A stretch of DNA of 64,000 bases from an uncultured Acetatifactor sp. (GTDB lineage: Bacteria; Bacillota; Clostridia; Lachnospirales; Lachnospiraceae): assembly GCA_910578185.1 (NCBI GenBank), contig CAJTPN010000006.1, positions 80,794-144,793 of the forward strand, written 5' to 3'. Every line of letters begins with the position of its first letter. Within the stretch, counting starts at the first letter, position 1. The translations under genes and the position numbers were made by a program. The notes under the pieces are model-generated. The model saw nothing but the letters and a program-made list of their open reading frames with translations. It made no database searches and was not told the origin of the DNA. Positions 25,864 through 35,064 of the stretch are shown here, piece after piece.

Positions 25864-26739
25864 ATGAGCATGCAGGAACTTAAGCCCATTAAGGAAGGAA
25901 AAGTACGGGAAATTTATGATAACGGAGACAGTTTGATCATGGTAGCCACGGATCGTATCAGTTGCTTTGATGTGATTCTGGGCAACAAGGTTGACAAAAA
26001 AGGTACCGTTCTGACCCAGATGTCAAAATTCTGGTTCGACATGACAAAAGATATTCTGCCAAACCACATGATCTCCGTGGATGTAAAGGATATGCCTGAA
26101 TTTTTCAGACAGCAACAATTTGACGGAAACAGTATGCTCTGCCGCAAGCTGAACATGATCCCCGTAGAATGTATTGTACGGGGCTATATCACCGGAAGCG
26201 GCTGGGCAAGCTATCAGAAAGACGGCACAGTGTGCGGTATCCGGCTACCGGAGGGCCTGAAAGAATCCGACAAGCTGCCGGAGCCCATCTATACCCCTTC
26301 CACCAAGGCAGAACTGGGGGAGCATGACGAGAATATTTCCTTTGAGCAAAGCGTGGAATACCTGGAAAAGCGCTTTCCCGGAAAAGGTGCGGAATATGCG
26401 GAAAAGCTGCGCGACATGACCATCTCCCTGTACAAAAAGTGTGCAAAATACGCTTTGGAACGGGGTATTATCATCGCTGACACCAAGTTTGAATTCGGTT
26501 TGGACGAAGAGGGCAATATCGTTCTGGGCGACGAAATGCTCACTCCCGACAGTTCCCGCTTCTGGCCCGCCGACGGCTATGAGCCGGGCCACAGCCAACC
26601 TTCCTTTGACAAGCAGTTTGCAAGAGACTGGCTGAAGGCAAATCCGGATAACAACTGGGTTCTTCCGGAGGAGATCGTAAATAAGACCATTGACAAATAT
26701 CTCCAGGCATACGAACTCTTAACCGGAAAACCACTTTAA
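25864..26739 (+). CDS. purC: SAICAR synthetase
   Basis: A 291-aa enzyme of de novo purine synthesis that condenses CAIR with aspartate using ATP. The start at 25864 has AAAGGAG eight bases upstream. Conserved blocks are KEGKVREIYDNGDSLIMVATDRIS, VECIVRGYITGSGW, IADTKFEFG and DEMLTPDSSRFWP. The length fits the longer form of the family (about 290-300 aa) rather than the 235-aa B. subtilis form. A strong terminator follows. The other pur genes are at separate loci in this window. Confidence 0.96.
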   Translation: MSMQELKPIKEGKVREIYDNGDSLIMVATDRISCFDVILGNKVDKKGTVLTQMSKFWFDMTKDILPNHMISVDVKDMPEFFRQQQFDGNSMLCRKLNMIPVECIVRGYITGSGWASYQKDGTVCGIRLPEGLKESDKLPEPIYTPSTKAELGEHDENISFEQSVEYLEKRFPGKGAEYAEKLRDMTISLYKKCAKYALERGIIIADTKFEFGLDEEGNIVLGDEMLTPDSSRFWPADGYEPGHSQPSFDKQFARDWLKANPDNNWVLPEEIVNKTIDKYLQAYELLTGKPL

Positions 26740-26759
26740 AACAGATTTTTACTATGAAA

Positions 26760-26803
26760 AAGGCAGACCATCGCCCTGAAACATGGTCTGCCTTATATTT
26801 TTC
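26760..26803. terminator. Bidirectional terminator between purC and hemerythrin-REC gene
   Basis: AAGGCAGACCAT at 26760-26771 pairs perfectly with ATGGTCTGCCTT at 26783-26794. T-rich sequence follows on both strands, so it can serve both convergent genes. Confidence 0.9.
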
Positions 26804-26823
26804 AAACATTAATGTTTTTCCTG

Positions 26824-28194
26824 TCACTCCTTAGGACTTTTCTTACCTTTTCTGACAAAGTATTCGTCAATATTCTTCTTGATATCCATGGGTTTTAACA
26901 CCTTGGACAGGTATCCCGCCGGCTTTAAGGCCAGAACTTTGGCTATACTCTCCTTATCCACCTTTCCGGTCAAAAAAATAACCGGAATATCCGCCATATC
27001 CGTCTCGGAACGAATCATTTCCAACACCTGTTTACCGTCGCAAACCGGCATTTCATAATCAAGCAATATCAAATCCGGCCTATCCAGCGCAATGCTCCTG
27101 ATGGCGGAAAAACCAGACTGTGCCAGCGTAACCTGGTAGTCCTCTTCCAGCAGCCCCTTCATAGCCTCTCGTACAACCCCCGAATCATCCACCACCAGGA
27201 TTTTGTTCTTATATTCTTGCTTCTGTTCTTCTTTTTCCTTTTCAAGGTATTTCTTTATTTCATCCATGGCATTTTCTGCCGTGATAGAAGGAACAAATCC
27301 ATTTTGAAGCAAATGAGGTGCCATGACGCAATACGCAAAATATCCTTCTCCCGTGTCAAACAGCAAACTGCACTGTGGACGCTCCCATTCAAAAATCCTC
27401 TCAAACTGATCAAAGGTGATCAAATTCTCTTCTATCACTTCATACAGTTCCGCAGTGGGAAAATGCGCCCGGATACGATCCACAAACTGCCTGGCCATAT
27501 ATCTGGTAGTATTCATAATCATTACGTCCACTTCATCCGATTTCACGCCCAAAATCTTCCCCACGGAATTCATCAGAAGCTTCTCTTCAAAGATCATGAT
27601 AATCTCCCACTTTTCCCCCTTTTCCGTGGCATATACCAGACGGTAATAAATTCCGTTTCCGAATTTCTCCCCGCCATAATTATTGCTGATGGCCCGAGCT
27701 TTCATCTGGAACATGTCATGCAAAAGCTCTATAATCACCTTCCGCATGGCGGACTGTTCTTCTTCCGGCAGAAGCCCCACCCACTTACTTGTCAGTTTCC
27801 CCGTAATTGCACGGTCTTCCGTCAATGTGTGTCCGATCAGCCATCCCACGCAGACACCCATGAAATGATTCAGCGCCTCCCCGGAATAGTTTGACCTTTC
27901 CAGTTCCTTCTCTAACGCCGGAAGGGTTTTCTGCCGAAAATTGTCGTGTAGACGTCTGTGGGTATCAAATCCCAGATAACCAATAGACGCCATATACATT
28001 TCTTCCTCCGTGAAATGCTTCATTGCATGTTCTTTAAAATACTTGATTCCTTCCTGATAAACCCATTGACTTTTCTCATCTTGTGCCTTGGCAGCAAGAA
28101 GCTTGTTCAAAATGCTAAATAGTTTCTTGTGCTCTCTGTCAATAAATTCCACACCAATATTATAGCGTTCCTGCCATACTAACTGACTGCCCAT
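26824..28194 (-). CDS. Hemerythrin-response regulator fusion protein
   Basis: A 456-aa cytosolic protein with three parts. Residues 1-135 are a bacteriohemerythrin with the diiron ligands His22, His60, Glu64, His79, His83, His122 and Asp127 (EFIDREHKKL, HFTEEEMYM, HRRLHDNF, HTLTED). Residues about 150-310 form a middle domain reminiscent of CheX-type phosphatases (EEKLLMNSVGKILGVKSDEV), a tentative match. Residues about 325-450 are a receiver domain with Asp in LILLDYEMP and Lys in LSKVLKP. The start at 28194 has AGGAGG six bases upstream. It should couple oxygen or redox sensing to phosphorelay or chemotaxis output, but no chemotaxis genes are near. Confidence 0.88.
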   Translation of the reverse strand: MGSQLVWQERYNIGVEFIDREHKKLFSILNKLLAAKAQDEKSQWVYQEGIKYFKEHAMKHFTEEEMYMASIGYLGFDTHRRLHDNFRQKTLPALEKELERSNYSGEALNHFMGVCVGWLIGHTLTEDRAITGKLTSKWVGLLPEEEQSAMRKVIIELLHDMFQMKARAISNNYGGEKFGNGIYYRLVYATEKGEKWEIIMIFEEKLLMNSVGKILGVKSDEVDVMIMNTTRYMARQFVDRIRAHFPTAELYEVIEENLITFDQFERIFEWERPQCSLLFDTGEGYFAYCVMAPHLLQNGFVPSITAENAMDEIKKYLEKEKEEQKQEYKNKILVVDDSGVVREAMKGLLEEDYQVTLAQSGFSAIRSIALDRPDLILLDYEMPVCDGKQVLEMIRSETDMADIPVIFLTGKVDKESIAKVLALKPAGYLSKVLKPMDIKKNIDEYFVRKGKKSPKE

Positions 28195-28691
28195 GTTATT
28201 CCTCCTGTTTAAGTTACGTTTCCATACTTCAGCACCCACAAAAAATAATTTACATCTGCAAAGGGCGCAGCCGAAATTTCCTTTTATCTATCTAAACAAC
28301 ACCTTGTGCTTTCGTTTCGAAATTTTTTAATTCCATCCTGTGAAACTACTAATATGCGACAGGATGTCTTTTGGCATTTCTAAGCCGGACTGTTTACAAT
28401 TCCCGCCTACGGGAACCTGTATTGGTCTCTTTATGCAACCAAAATCATCCGATTTTACATCAGCTTTCTCAGTTCCCTTAAAACCTGACAGAAGGTCTGA
28501 TCAAAGGGAAACGGTCATTCCTGACTATGGAATTATCTACCATATAACTTATTCTAGTATATCACAATGGTGTACCTTCTTGTCAAGATATTTACATATT
28601 CTTACCGGAGTCTCGGCGTGCGCCTCCGCCCTGTCGCAGACCTATCCTGAACGAAACAGAGCCTAGGAAGTCACAAAAAAAACGAAAGCTT
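28195..28691. other. Intergenic region with nested hairpin
   Basis: A 497-base gap upstream of the hemerythrin gene. Bases 28473-28510 form a nested stem (TTCCCTT/AAGGGAA enclosing ACCT/AGGT), and CATCCTGT/ACAGGATG pair between about 28336 and 28360. No known riboswitch core was recognised. Confidence 0.35.
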
Positions 28692-28704
28692 CTAATTGCT
28701 TTCG
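28674..28704 (-). terminator. Terminator of the purB-purF-plsC operon
   Basis: On the minus strand GCGAAAGC, overlapping the last codons of plsC, pairs with GCTTTCGT and is followed by eight T. It ends the transcript coming from purB. Confidence 0.85.
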
Positions 28705-29462
28705 CTTTTCCTTTTTTCCAATGGAAGATTTCTCCCACCGGAAGATTTTAACTTTAACTGCCTGTCAATCACCACCGAAATTCTGGATTTTACTGTCTCC
28801 GCAATTTCCTGTGTGGTCATCCCCGTATATTCCTCATACGGGATGGGACTCAAAAAATGTACCTGTGTCCTGACTCTGCGCAGTGAATTGACACCAAAAG
28901 GTTTGTATGAGTCGATAATGGCAACCGGTACAATCGGCACCCTGGCCTTGGTTGCACACTTAAACGCACCCGCCATAAATTCCTGCAGGTCATTTTTATT
29001 GTGATCATATCCCCCTTCGGGGAAGACGATGTAACGCCGTCCTCCCCTGACTTCATCCGCAATCTTAAGAATCGTTCTCATCTGACTCTTCATGTCGTGC
29101 TTATCCAGCCTGCTCCCCTGCACCAGATCAATAAAAGAATCCGCTATGGGAAGCTTCGACCGATAAGCATCCATTACAATGGTACAAGGTGTGGGATGCG
29201 AAATCATGATGCCTAATGTGTCATATTTACCCTGATGATTGGAGTACATGACGTACCCCCCCTCCTTGGGTAAAAGCTCCTGCCCGTAACTATCCGTCTT
29301 GATTCGCCCATTGTGCATCATAATTGAAATACATCTACGTGCAATCCGATAACGTTTTTCTTCCGAATAATCCTCCACATGCCGCGCAATATAATGTACC
29401 TTGCAGATATAGTAGATTATAAACGGCAGTGAAATCAAAATCACATAAAACATCCTCAACAT
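28692..29462 (-). CDS. plsC: 1-acyl-sn-glycerol-3-phosphate acyltransferase
   Basis: A PlsC-family membrane enzyme that acylates lysophosphatidate in phospholipid synthesis. An N-terminal TM helix (FYVILISLPFIIYYICKV) precedes the catalytic HX4D motif NHQGKYD; the second motif is FPEGGYD in place of FPEGTR, and a VPIVPVAI block follows. The start is uncertain. Met at 29462 gives 256 aa and avoids overlap with the PurF-like gene; an in-frame start at 29549 would overlap it by 59 bases. It is the last gene of the purB operon, an odd mix of purine and lipid metabolism. Confidence 0.88.
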   Translation of the reverse strand: MLRMFYVILISLPFIIYYICKVHYIARHVEDYSEEKRYRIARRCISIMMHNGRIKTDSYGQELLPKEGGYVMYSNHQGKYDTLGIMISHPTPCTIVMDAYRSKLPIADSFIDLVQGSRLDKHDMKSQMRTILKIADEVRGGRRYIVFPEGGYDHNKNDLQEFMAGAFKCATKARVPIVPVAIIDSYKPFGVNSLRRVRTQVHFLSPIPYEEYTGMTTQEIAETVKSRISVVIDRQLKLKSSGGRNLPLEKRKSESN

Positions 29463-29490
29463 AGCCCAATTTATTCTCCGTAAAAAATGA

Positions 29491-30960
29491 CTACCCCACC
29501 ACTGAACCCTGATTTTCCCGGGAACATGGCGTATCATCTGTAACGCCATCCCAACAATAAGTACACAGTTTACACCTGTCTATGCCCACGGAAGCAATCA
29601 TATCATCCAGTCTATGATAGCGAAGACTGGTAAAATTCAACTGCTTTCCAATGCGCCTCACCATCTCCTTATATTCTTCCGAATCCGGATTTGCATATCT
29701 TTTCAAGGTGCTTTCCTCAAAAGTTCCCCCTCTCATACTTTCCTGTTCTATTTCTTTCATAACCCTTCTGGCAATCAATTCCATCTCCGAAGCGGAGCGG
29801 GAAAAATTCAAGAATTTGCAGCCATATAATAGAGGCGGGCACGCAGGACGAATATGAACCTCTTTCGCTCCGCTCTGATAGAGAAATTCCGTAGTTCCCC
29901 TCAGCTGGGTTCCTCTCACAATGGAATCATCTATCAACAGCAGGCTTTTATCCTGTATCAAATCCTGCACGGGAATCAGTTTCATCTTGGCGATCAAATC
30001 TCTCTGAGTCTGAATCGCAGGCATAAAAGAGCGCGGCCAGGTGGGTGTATACTTAATAAATGGCCTGGAGAAAGGAATTCCCGACCGGTTGGCGTATCCA
30101 ATGGCATGGGCTGTCCCCGAATCCGGCACTCCCGCCACAATATCAGGCGACACATCATCCCGCTCGGCCAGCAGCGCCCCACAGTTGTAGCGCATTTTCT
30201 CCACACTGATACCCTCATAGGAAGAGGAAGGGTAACCATAGTATACCCAGAGGAAGGTACAAATTTTCATCTTCTCACCAGGCGGCACCAAAGTCTGCAT
30301 CCCCTCCGGCGTCACCACCACGATCTCCCCGGGACCAAGTTCCCTGTCCGCCACATATCCCAAGTTCAGATAAGCAAAGCTCTCGAAGGACACACAATAT
30401 GCGCCTTCTTTTTTCCCCACTGACACCGGTGTCCTGCCAAGCAGGTCTCTCGCCGCATAGATACCCTTGGGCGTCATGAGCAAAATAGTCATGGAACCGT
30501 CAATATTCTCCTGAGCATACCGAATCCCTTCCACCAGATTATCCTTTTGATTAATCATGGCAGCTACCAGTTCAGTAATATTAATATCACCGCCGCTCAT
30601 CTCCAAAAAATGAGAATGCCCCTTGGTAAACAGTTCTTGAATCAGTTTGTCCGAATTATTCACCTTGCCCACTGTGGCAATGGCATAGGTTCCGTGATGA
30701 GAACGAACCATCAAAGGCTGCGGCTCAAAGTCCGAAATACATCCAATTCCCATACAGCCCCGCATTTCAGTTACATCCTTGTCAAATTTCGTGCGAAAAG
30801 GCGCATTTTCAATATTGTGGATCGCCCTGTCGTATCCCCGCTCTCTATCGTAAACAGCCATTCCGGCACGTCTGGTTCCCAAATGGGAATGATAATCCGT
30901 GCCAAAAAACAGATCAAACACACAATCATCCTTGGCGGCAACTCCAAAAAAACCACCCAT
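29491..30960 (-). CDS. PurF-like amidophosphoribosyltransferase lacking the catalytic Cys
   Basis: A 489-aa PurF homologue. The PRPP loop LLLIDDSIVRGTQ, YTPTWPRSFMP and the C-terminal CKLCTYC are present. The N-terminus, fixed by AGGAGG eight bases before the ATG, reads MGGFFGV where active PurF exposes a Cys nucleophile (CGVFG or CGIVG). The glutaminase half is otherwise retained (HLGTRRAGMA, FESFAYLNLGY). It may use free ammonia, take ammonia from a partner, or be regulatory (inference). It lies 64 bases after purB. A remnant of a Cys-containing purF lies on the other side of purB. Confidence 0.88.
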   Translation of the reverse strand: MGGFFGVAAKDDCVFDLFFGTDYHSHLGTRRAGMAVYDRERGYDRAIHNIENAPFRTKFDKDVTEMRGCMGIGCISDFEPQPLMVRSHHGTYAIATVGKVNNSDKLIQELFTKGHSHFLEMSGGDINITELVAAMINQKDNLVEGIRYAQENIDGSMTILLMTPKGIYAARDLLGRTPVSVGKKEGAYCVSFESFAYLNLGYVADRELGPGEIVVVTPEGMQTLVPPGEKMKICTFLWVYYGYPSSSYEGISVEKMRYNCGALLAERDDVSPDIVAGVPDSGTAHAIGYANRSGIPFSRPFIKYTPTWPRSFMPAIQTQRDLIAKMKLIPVQDLIQDKSLLLIDDSIVRGTQLRGTTEFLYQSGAKEVHIRPACPPLLYGCKFLNFSRSASEMELIARRVMKEIEQESMRGGTFEESTLKRYANPDSEEYKEMVRRIGKQLNFTSLRYHRLDDMIASVGIDRCKLCTYCWDGVTDDTPCSRENQGSVVG

Positions 30961-31024
30961 GATATTTTCCTCCTAATTCAACTGTCGCATACGACAATTT
31001 GTTCTGTCTCTTACTTCTTCGTCC

Positions 31025-32476
31025 TTATACATTGATTTCGGCCTTTACGCCCAACAATTCTGTATTTTTCTCCAGTACCGGCCGGATCACATCCGCCAGG
31101 AACGCCTCCACCTGTTCCCTGGAACGTCCCACATATCTGGAAGGTTCCATTGTTTTTTGCAAATCCTCCAGGGTCATGTTAAACGCAGGATCCTGGGCTA
31201 TCAGCTCCAAAAGATTGTTTTCCTTACCCTCTACCTTTACATTGCGGCCTGCTTCCATGGATAATTCACGGATTTTCTCATGAAGCTCCTGACGGTTTCC
31301 GCCCAGTTTCACCGCATCCATCATAATGTTTTCCGTGGCCATAAACGGCAGTTCGCTCATCAGGCGCTTTTCGATGACTTTAGGATAGACCACCAGTCCA
31401 TCCGCCACGTTCAGACACAGATCCAAAATCCCGTCCACGGCCAGAAACCCTTCCGGAATGGACAGACGCTTATTGGCGGAATCGTCCAAGGTTCTCTCAA
31501 ACCACTGAGTCGCGGAGGTAATGGCAGGATTGAGTGCATCTATCATCACATACCTGGACAGAGACGCAATTCTCTCGCTTCTCATGGGATTGCGTTTATA
31601 TGCCATGGCGGAAGACCCAATCTGACTCTTTTCAAAAGGCTCCTCCACCTCTTTCAAATGCTGCAGTAATCTGATATCATTGCTCATCTTATGAGCCGAT
31701 GCCGCGATTCCGGCCAGAACATTGGCAACCCTGGTGTCCACCTTTCTGGAATAGGTCTGTCCTGATACCGGATAACACTCCTGAAAGCCCATTTTCGCCG
31801 CAATCATGGGGTCAATCTTGTCTATTGTCTCCTGATCTCCTTCAAAAAGCTCCAGGAAGGAGGCCTGTGTCCCTGTGGTCCCCTTGGAACCCAACAGTTT
31901 CATACTGCCAAGCACATAGTCAAGATCCTCCAAATCCAAGTAAAACTCCTGTATCCACAATGTAGCCCTTTTCCCCACCGTTGTGGGCTGAGCAGGCTGA
32001 AAATGCGTAAAAGCAAGCGTTGGCTGTGCCTTATATTTCTCCGCAAATGCAGCCAGCGCGGCAATGACATTGACCAGTTTCTTCTTTACCAGCTTCAGCG
32101 CTTCCGTCATCACAATGATATCCGTATTATCTCCCACATAGCAGGAAGTCGCTCCCAAATGAATGATGCCTGCGGCTTTGGGACACTGCTGACCATAGGC
32201 ATACACATGACTCATGACATCATGACGTACCTCCCGCTCCCTTGCCTGTGCCACTTCATAATTAATATCTTCCGCATGCTCCTTCAGCTCCTGAATCTGT
32301 TCATCGGTGATCACCGGTTTTCCGTTCTGAGAAAGCCCAAGCTCTTTTTCCGTCTCCGCCAACGCAATCCAAAGCTTTCTCCATGTGCGAAATTTCATAT
32401 CCTGAGAAAAAATATACTGCATCTCCTTGCTGGCATACCGCTCCGACAAAGGGCTTACATATCTGTCCGTACTCAT
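31025..32476 (-). CDS. purB: Adenylosuccinate lyase
   Basis: A 483-aa fumarase/aspartase-family enzyme acting twice in purine synthesis: SAICAR to AICAR, and adenylosuccinate to AMP, each releasing fumarate. Signature SSAMAYKRNPMRSE, plus AAGIIHLGATSCYVGDNTD and THFQPAQPTTVGKR. The start at 32476 has GGAGGTAAGA directly upstream. It lies between the truncated purF and the Cys-less PurF-like gene, and is probably driven by the promoter at 32901-32929. Confidence 0.96.
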   Translation of the reverse strand: MSTDRYVSPLSERYASKEMQYIFSQDMKFRTWRKLWIALAETEKELGLSQNGKPVITDEQIQELKEHAEDINYEVAQAREREVRHDVMSHVYAYGQQCPKAAGIIHLGATSCYVGDNTDIIVMTEALKLVKKKLVNVIAALAAFAEKYKAQPTLAFTHFQPAQPTTVGKRATLWIQEFYLDLEDLDYVLGSMKLLGSKGTTGTQASFLELFEGDQETIDKIDPMIAAKMGFQECYPVSGQTYSRKVDTRVANVLAGIAASAHKMSNDIRLLQHLKEVEEPFEKSQIGSSAMAYKRNPMRSERIASLSRYVMIDALNPAITSATQWFERTLDDSANKRLSIPEGFLAVDGILDLCLNVADGLVVYPKVIEKRLMSELPFMATENIMMDAVKLGGNRQELHEKIRELSMEAGRNVKVEGKENNLLELIAQDPAFNMTLEDLQKTMEPSRYVGRSREQVEAFLADVIRPVLEKNTELLGVKAEINV

Positions 32477-32553
32477 TCTTACCTCCAACTTCCCGGGAAG
32501 CGTCTCCCGTTCCTGTATTATCTAATCACAAATTTGTTGATCTCATATCAGCT

Positions 32554-32781
32554 TTATAAGATTTCATTCTCTCCGCATCCTCCCCGGATATCTTCCCTGG
32601 GTGGCTTAAGCGGCGGCGAACCCATTCTCATATGTACCTGCTTTCCCCTGCGCTGTAATGCCAGCAATCCGTAATAAGCTGGGGATGCCAAGTCCTCCCC
32701 GCCAAAATCACAAACGCCGAATACGCCGCACTCTTCTTGCAATTTACTTTGTTCTTCCGTCTGAATGTAAGTGCTTTCCAT
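32554..32781 (-). pseudogene. purF: 5' remnant of a canonical purF
   Basis: A 75-codon fragment. After a short propeptide-like leader it encodes EECGVFGVCDFGGEDLASP and YYGLLALQRRGKQ, which match the start of canonical amidophosphoribosyltransferase including the Cys nucleophile. It then breaks into unrelated Pro/Gly-rich sequence and stops. About 90% of the gene is missing. The promoter and leader upstream are intact and appear to serve purB. It may still be translated as a short non-functional peptide. Confidence 0.8.
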
Positions 32782-32839
32782 CACCGTTTAACCCTTCCTT
32801 TCCAAGGACAGTTTCCCGCCCCGTGTCAAACGGCCGCTC

Positions 32840-32929
32840 AAAGGCGCACCCCTGCCCGGGACGGCGCCTTTGCCTGATTCAAAAACAAATTTCCACAACT
32901 ATCATAGCCTACATTGCACAATTCGTCAA
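32840..32929 (-). promoter_or_regulatory. Promoter and leader hairpin of the purB operon
   Basis: On the minus strand, TTGACG (32929-32924) and TATGAT (32906-32901) are spaced by exactly 17 bases, a strong sigma-A promoter. The leader contains AAAGGCGC/GCGCCTTT at 32840-32871, a possible attenuator stem without a clear T-run. Confidence 0.75.
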
Positions 32930-32950
32930 TAGCCCAACAGACTGATTGTC

Positions 32951-34114
32951 TCACTGCTTTGCCTGACCTACCATCTCCATGATTTCAAACGCATAGGCCG
33001 GATATTTATCCGCCACATCCATGATCTCCCCTTTTGCCGTCTCCGCCACATTGTTGTTGTAATCCATCTGCTTGCGCAGTGCCTGTCTGCGCTGAATCAG
33101 CGCATGACGAATCTCCACCATCTCTCGCTTATCCAAAAGCGCCGCAGGCTGCCCCGTCCATCTCTCTGGGCTTGCCACACGGTAATTGGACATTTTGTCC
33201 ACCAGCTGTCTCTGATAATATTCGATCTTTGCCTCCGCTTCGGCGTACTGCTTCCGCTCCTCTTTTTCCTGTCTGTACTGGGTCCACAGTTTCTCAAGCG
33301 AGACGGCATTTTTCGTACCATACTTGATACAGAGGTAATCCGTCAGATTCCGGTTGTTGACATATCTGATTTTCACTTTATTCTGCAGCAGAATCAGCCT
33401 ATTGACAGCATTCTCAACCCTGCGCAGCTCCCGGTCGCCATCCGTGTACTTCACCCACACCCAAATCATCGCAATCACCACCGCAAGCACCGCCATCAAA
33501 TATCCCACTCTGGCGTTCATCTTTAATGAAAGCTGCAATACCAGAAGCATCCCGATACACAATCCAAATGCCACCAGGAAAATCATCACCATCCCCCGCA
33601 GGTTATTCAGCAGCGTCTCCAGCTCCTGCCTGCGGAAATCGTAGGCATGCCTCTCCCTGTCCAGGCGCTGCATATCCTGTTTCACCTTCACGCCATAATT
33701 TTCACACTCTTTCAGTTTGCTGATTCCCTCCTGGATTTCATCCTCCTGCTTACGCATGCGATAGTAATCCCCATCGTTCATCCTGCCGGCTCTGCCCTGA
33801 TACCGCTGCCGTTCCTGCTCCAAAGTCACAAGCCTTCTGGCTATGCCGTCCAATTGTTCCCGTTCCTCAGCGGGCAGCGCCTCTATCTCTTCGATATCCG
33901 TCAAATAAGAGGTTACCAGGGAATACTCTCCGGTCAGCAGGTTGATCTCTCTGGTGGCTTCCTCCATCTGTTCCAGGCAGCTCCTGATATACTCGCTTCT
34001 CTGTTCTCTGTCACCAAAATCCACCTCGTCTCTGTCATAGACGATATTTTCCCAGTCGTCCGCCTTGTTTTCCTGCCGTTTGTTTCTGCCAAATATTTTT
34101 GAAAAAAATCCCAT
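32951..34114 (-). CDS. Coiled-coil membrane protein of the DUF5716/5717-like cluster
   Basis: A 387-aa protein of unknown function. Residues about 35-175 are a long charged coiled coil (REQRSEYIRSCLEQMEEATR and on), two TM helices follow at about 175-195 and 203-223 (GYLMAVLAVVIAMIWVWV), then another coiled coil (about 285-365). The N-terminus is basic. Both coiled coils should be cytosolic, as only a short loop separates the TM helices. The start has TAGGAG seven bases upstream. It is the last of four tightly spaced genes. Confidence 0.82.
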   Translation of the reverse strand: MGFFSKIFGRNKRQENKADDWENIVYDRDEVDFGDREQRSEYIRSCLEQMEEATREINLLTGEYSLVTSYLTDIEEIEALPAEEREQLDGIARRLVTLEQERQRYQGRAGRMNDGDYYRMRKQEDEIQEGISKLKECENYGVKVKQDMQRLDRERHAYDFRRQELETLLNNLRGMVMIFLVAFGLCIGMLLVLQLSLKMNARVGYLMAVLAVVIAMIWVWVKYTDGDRELRRVENAVNRLILLQNKVKIRYVNNRNLTDYLCIKYGTKNAVSLEKLWTQYRQEKEERKQYAEAEAKIEYYQRQLVDKMSNYRVASPERWTGQPAALLDKREMVEIRHALIQRRQALRKQMDYNNNVAETAKGEIMDVADKYPAYAFEIMEMVGQAKQ

Positions 34115-34124
34115 TCCATCTCTC

Positions 34125-34973
34125 CTACTCTATGGTCCTGCGGTAATGATCCTGTAAAGCTCTCACCATTCTCTCGCTCTCTTCCAGATATTTCCCCCTG
34201 TCATCCTCACGCAGCACGCTCCTGTTATACAGCCGAAGATAATCCGGCTGTCTTTCCCATTCCGCCATCGCCCCTCCAAGCCTCTTTTCCATCTCTATGC
34301 TGTCGCCAAGCAACTCCGGATGTCCGGTCACAAATTCCACGTATTCCTCTTCCGGCAGATACATATGCATCGCTGTCAGATAATCAATACGACTGTCCTC
34401 TCCACCGTCCAGCTCATAGGCGCGCAGAAAGCATTCCGCCGCTTCCTCATAGAGCATCATCCCGGCAAATGCCACTCCTTTGTTATGCCAGATGGCAGCC
34501 AGACAGGATGCAGCTGGCAGTACCCCGCCTCCCGTATCCTGTTCCCGCCATTTTTCCAGAAGCGCGTCATATCCTTTCAGAGCGGACTTGTATTTCTTCT
34601 TTCTGACCAGATGATCCACCTGGGTCTTTCGCCTCTCTATGGCGCTCAGTCCAGCCCCTTGCTTTAAGACCCTCTCCACCTCCTCCACGGTCCTGTTGTC
34701 ATAGAGTCCCACATACTGCAAAAGCGCCACGGCAAACGCACTCAACGATCCCTGCTTATGGACCAAAGGATATAAAAGCTTCACCAGCTCCTTCAAATCG
34801 CATTCCTGACCCAGCCAGTTTAACAGCCTGTCATCCAGAAAAGCCAGATCCAGAAGACAAGCGTTCTCTCTCACACAATAACAGAGTTCCTCCACACAAT
34901 AAACATTTGTCTCCAGCCCCGGCACGCAATATGGTGTTTTTGCATATTTTCCTACGCTGATACTGACACGCAT
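34125..34973 (-). CDS. TPR-like helical protein
   Basis: A 282-aa protein with a Cys-rich N-terminal 40 residues (VYCVEELCYCVRENACLLDL) and helical repeats. At least one TPR-like pair is visible: residues about 155-195 (AIWHNKGVAFAGMMLYEEAA, ECFLRAYELDGG). No signal or TM is seen. It lies ten bases upstream of the coiled-coil membrane gene. TPR proteins are scaffolds, so it may bridge the actin-like ATPase and the membrane protein (inference). Confidence 0.78.
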   Translation of the reverse strand: MRVSISVGKYAKTPYCVPGLETNVYCVEELCYCVRENACLLDLAFLDDRLLNWLGQECDLKELVKLLYPLVHKQGSLSAFAVALLQYVGLYDNRTVEEVERVLKQGAGLSAIERRKTQVDHLVRKKKYKSALKGYDALLEKWREQDTGGGVLPAASCLAAIWHNKGVAFAGMMLYEEAAECFLRAYELDGGEDSRIDYLTAMHMYLPEEEYVEFVTGHPELLGDSIEMEKRLGGAMAEWERQPDYLRLYNRSVLREDDRGKYLEESERMVRALQDHYRRTIE

Positions 34974-35064
34974 TTACTCACTACCCCTTTTCGTCTTTCC
35001 CTACTGCCAAAGCGCCCGTAAGCTACCCTTCAACACCCCTAATCCGGCTGATGACTATTGATTG

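Noticed and set aside
28195..28691. Possible cyclic-di-GMP or other riboswitch upstream of the hemerythrin gene.
   Set aside because: Hairpins are present but the conserved GEMM or other cores are not.
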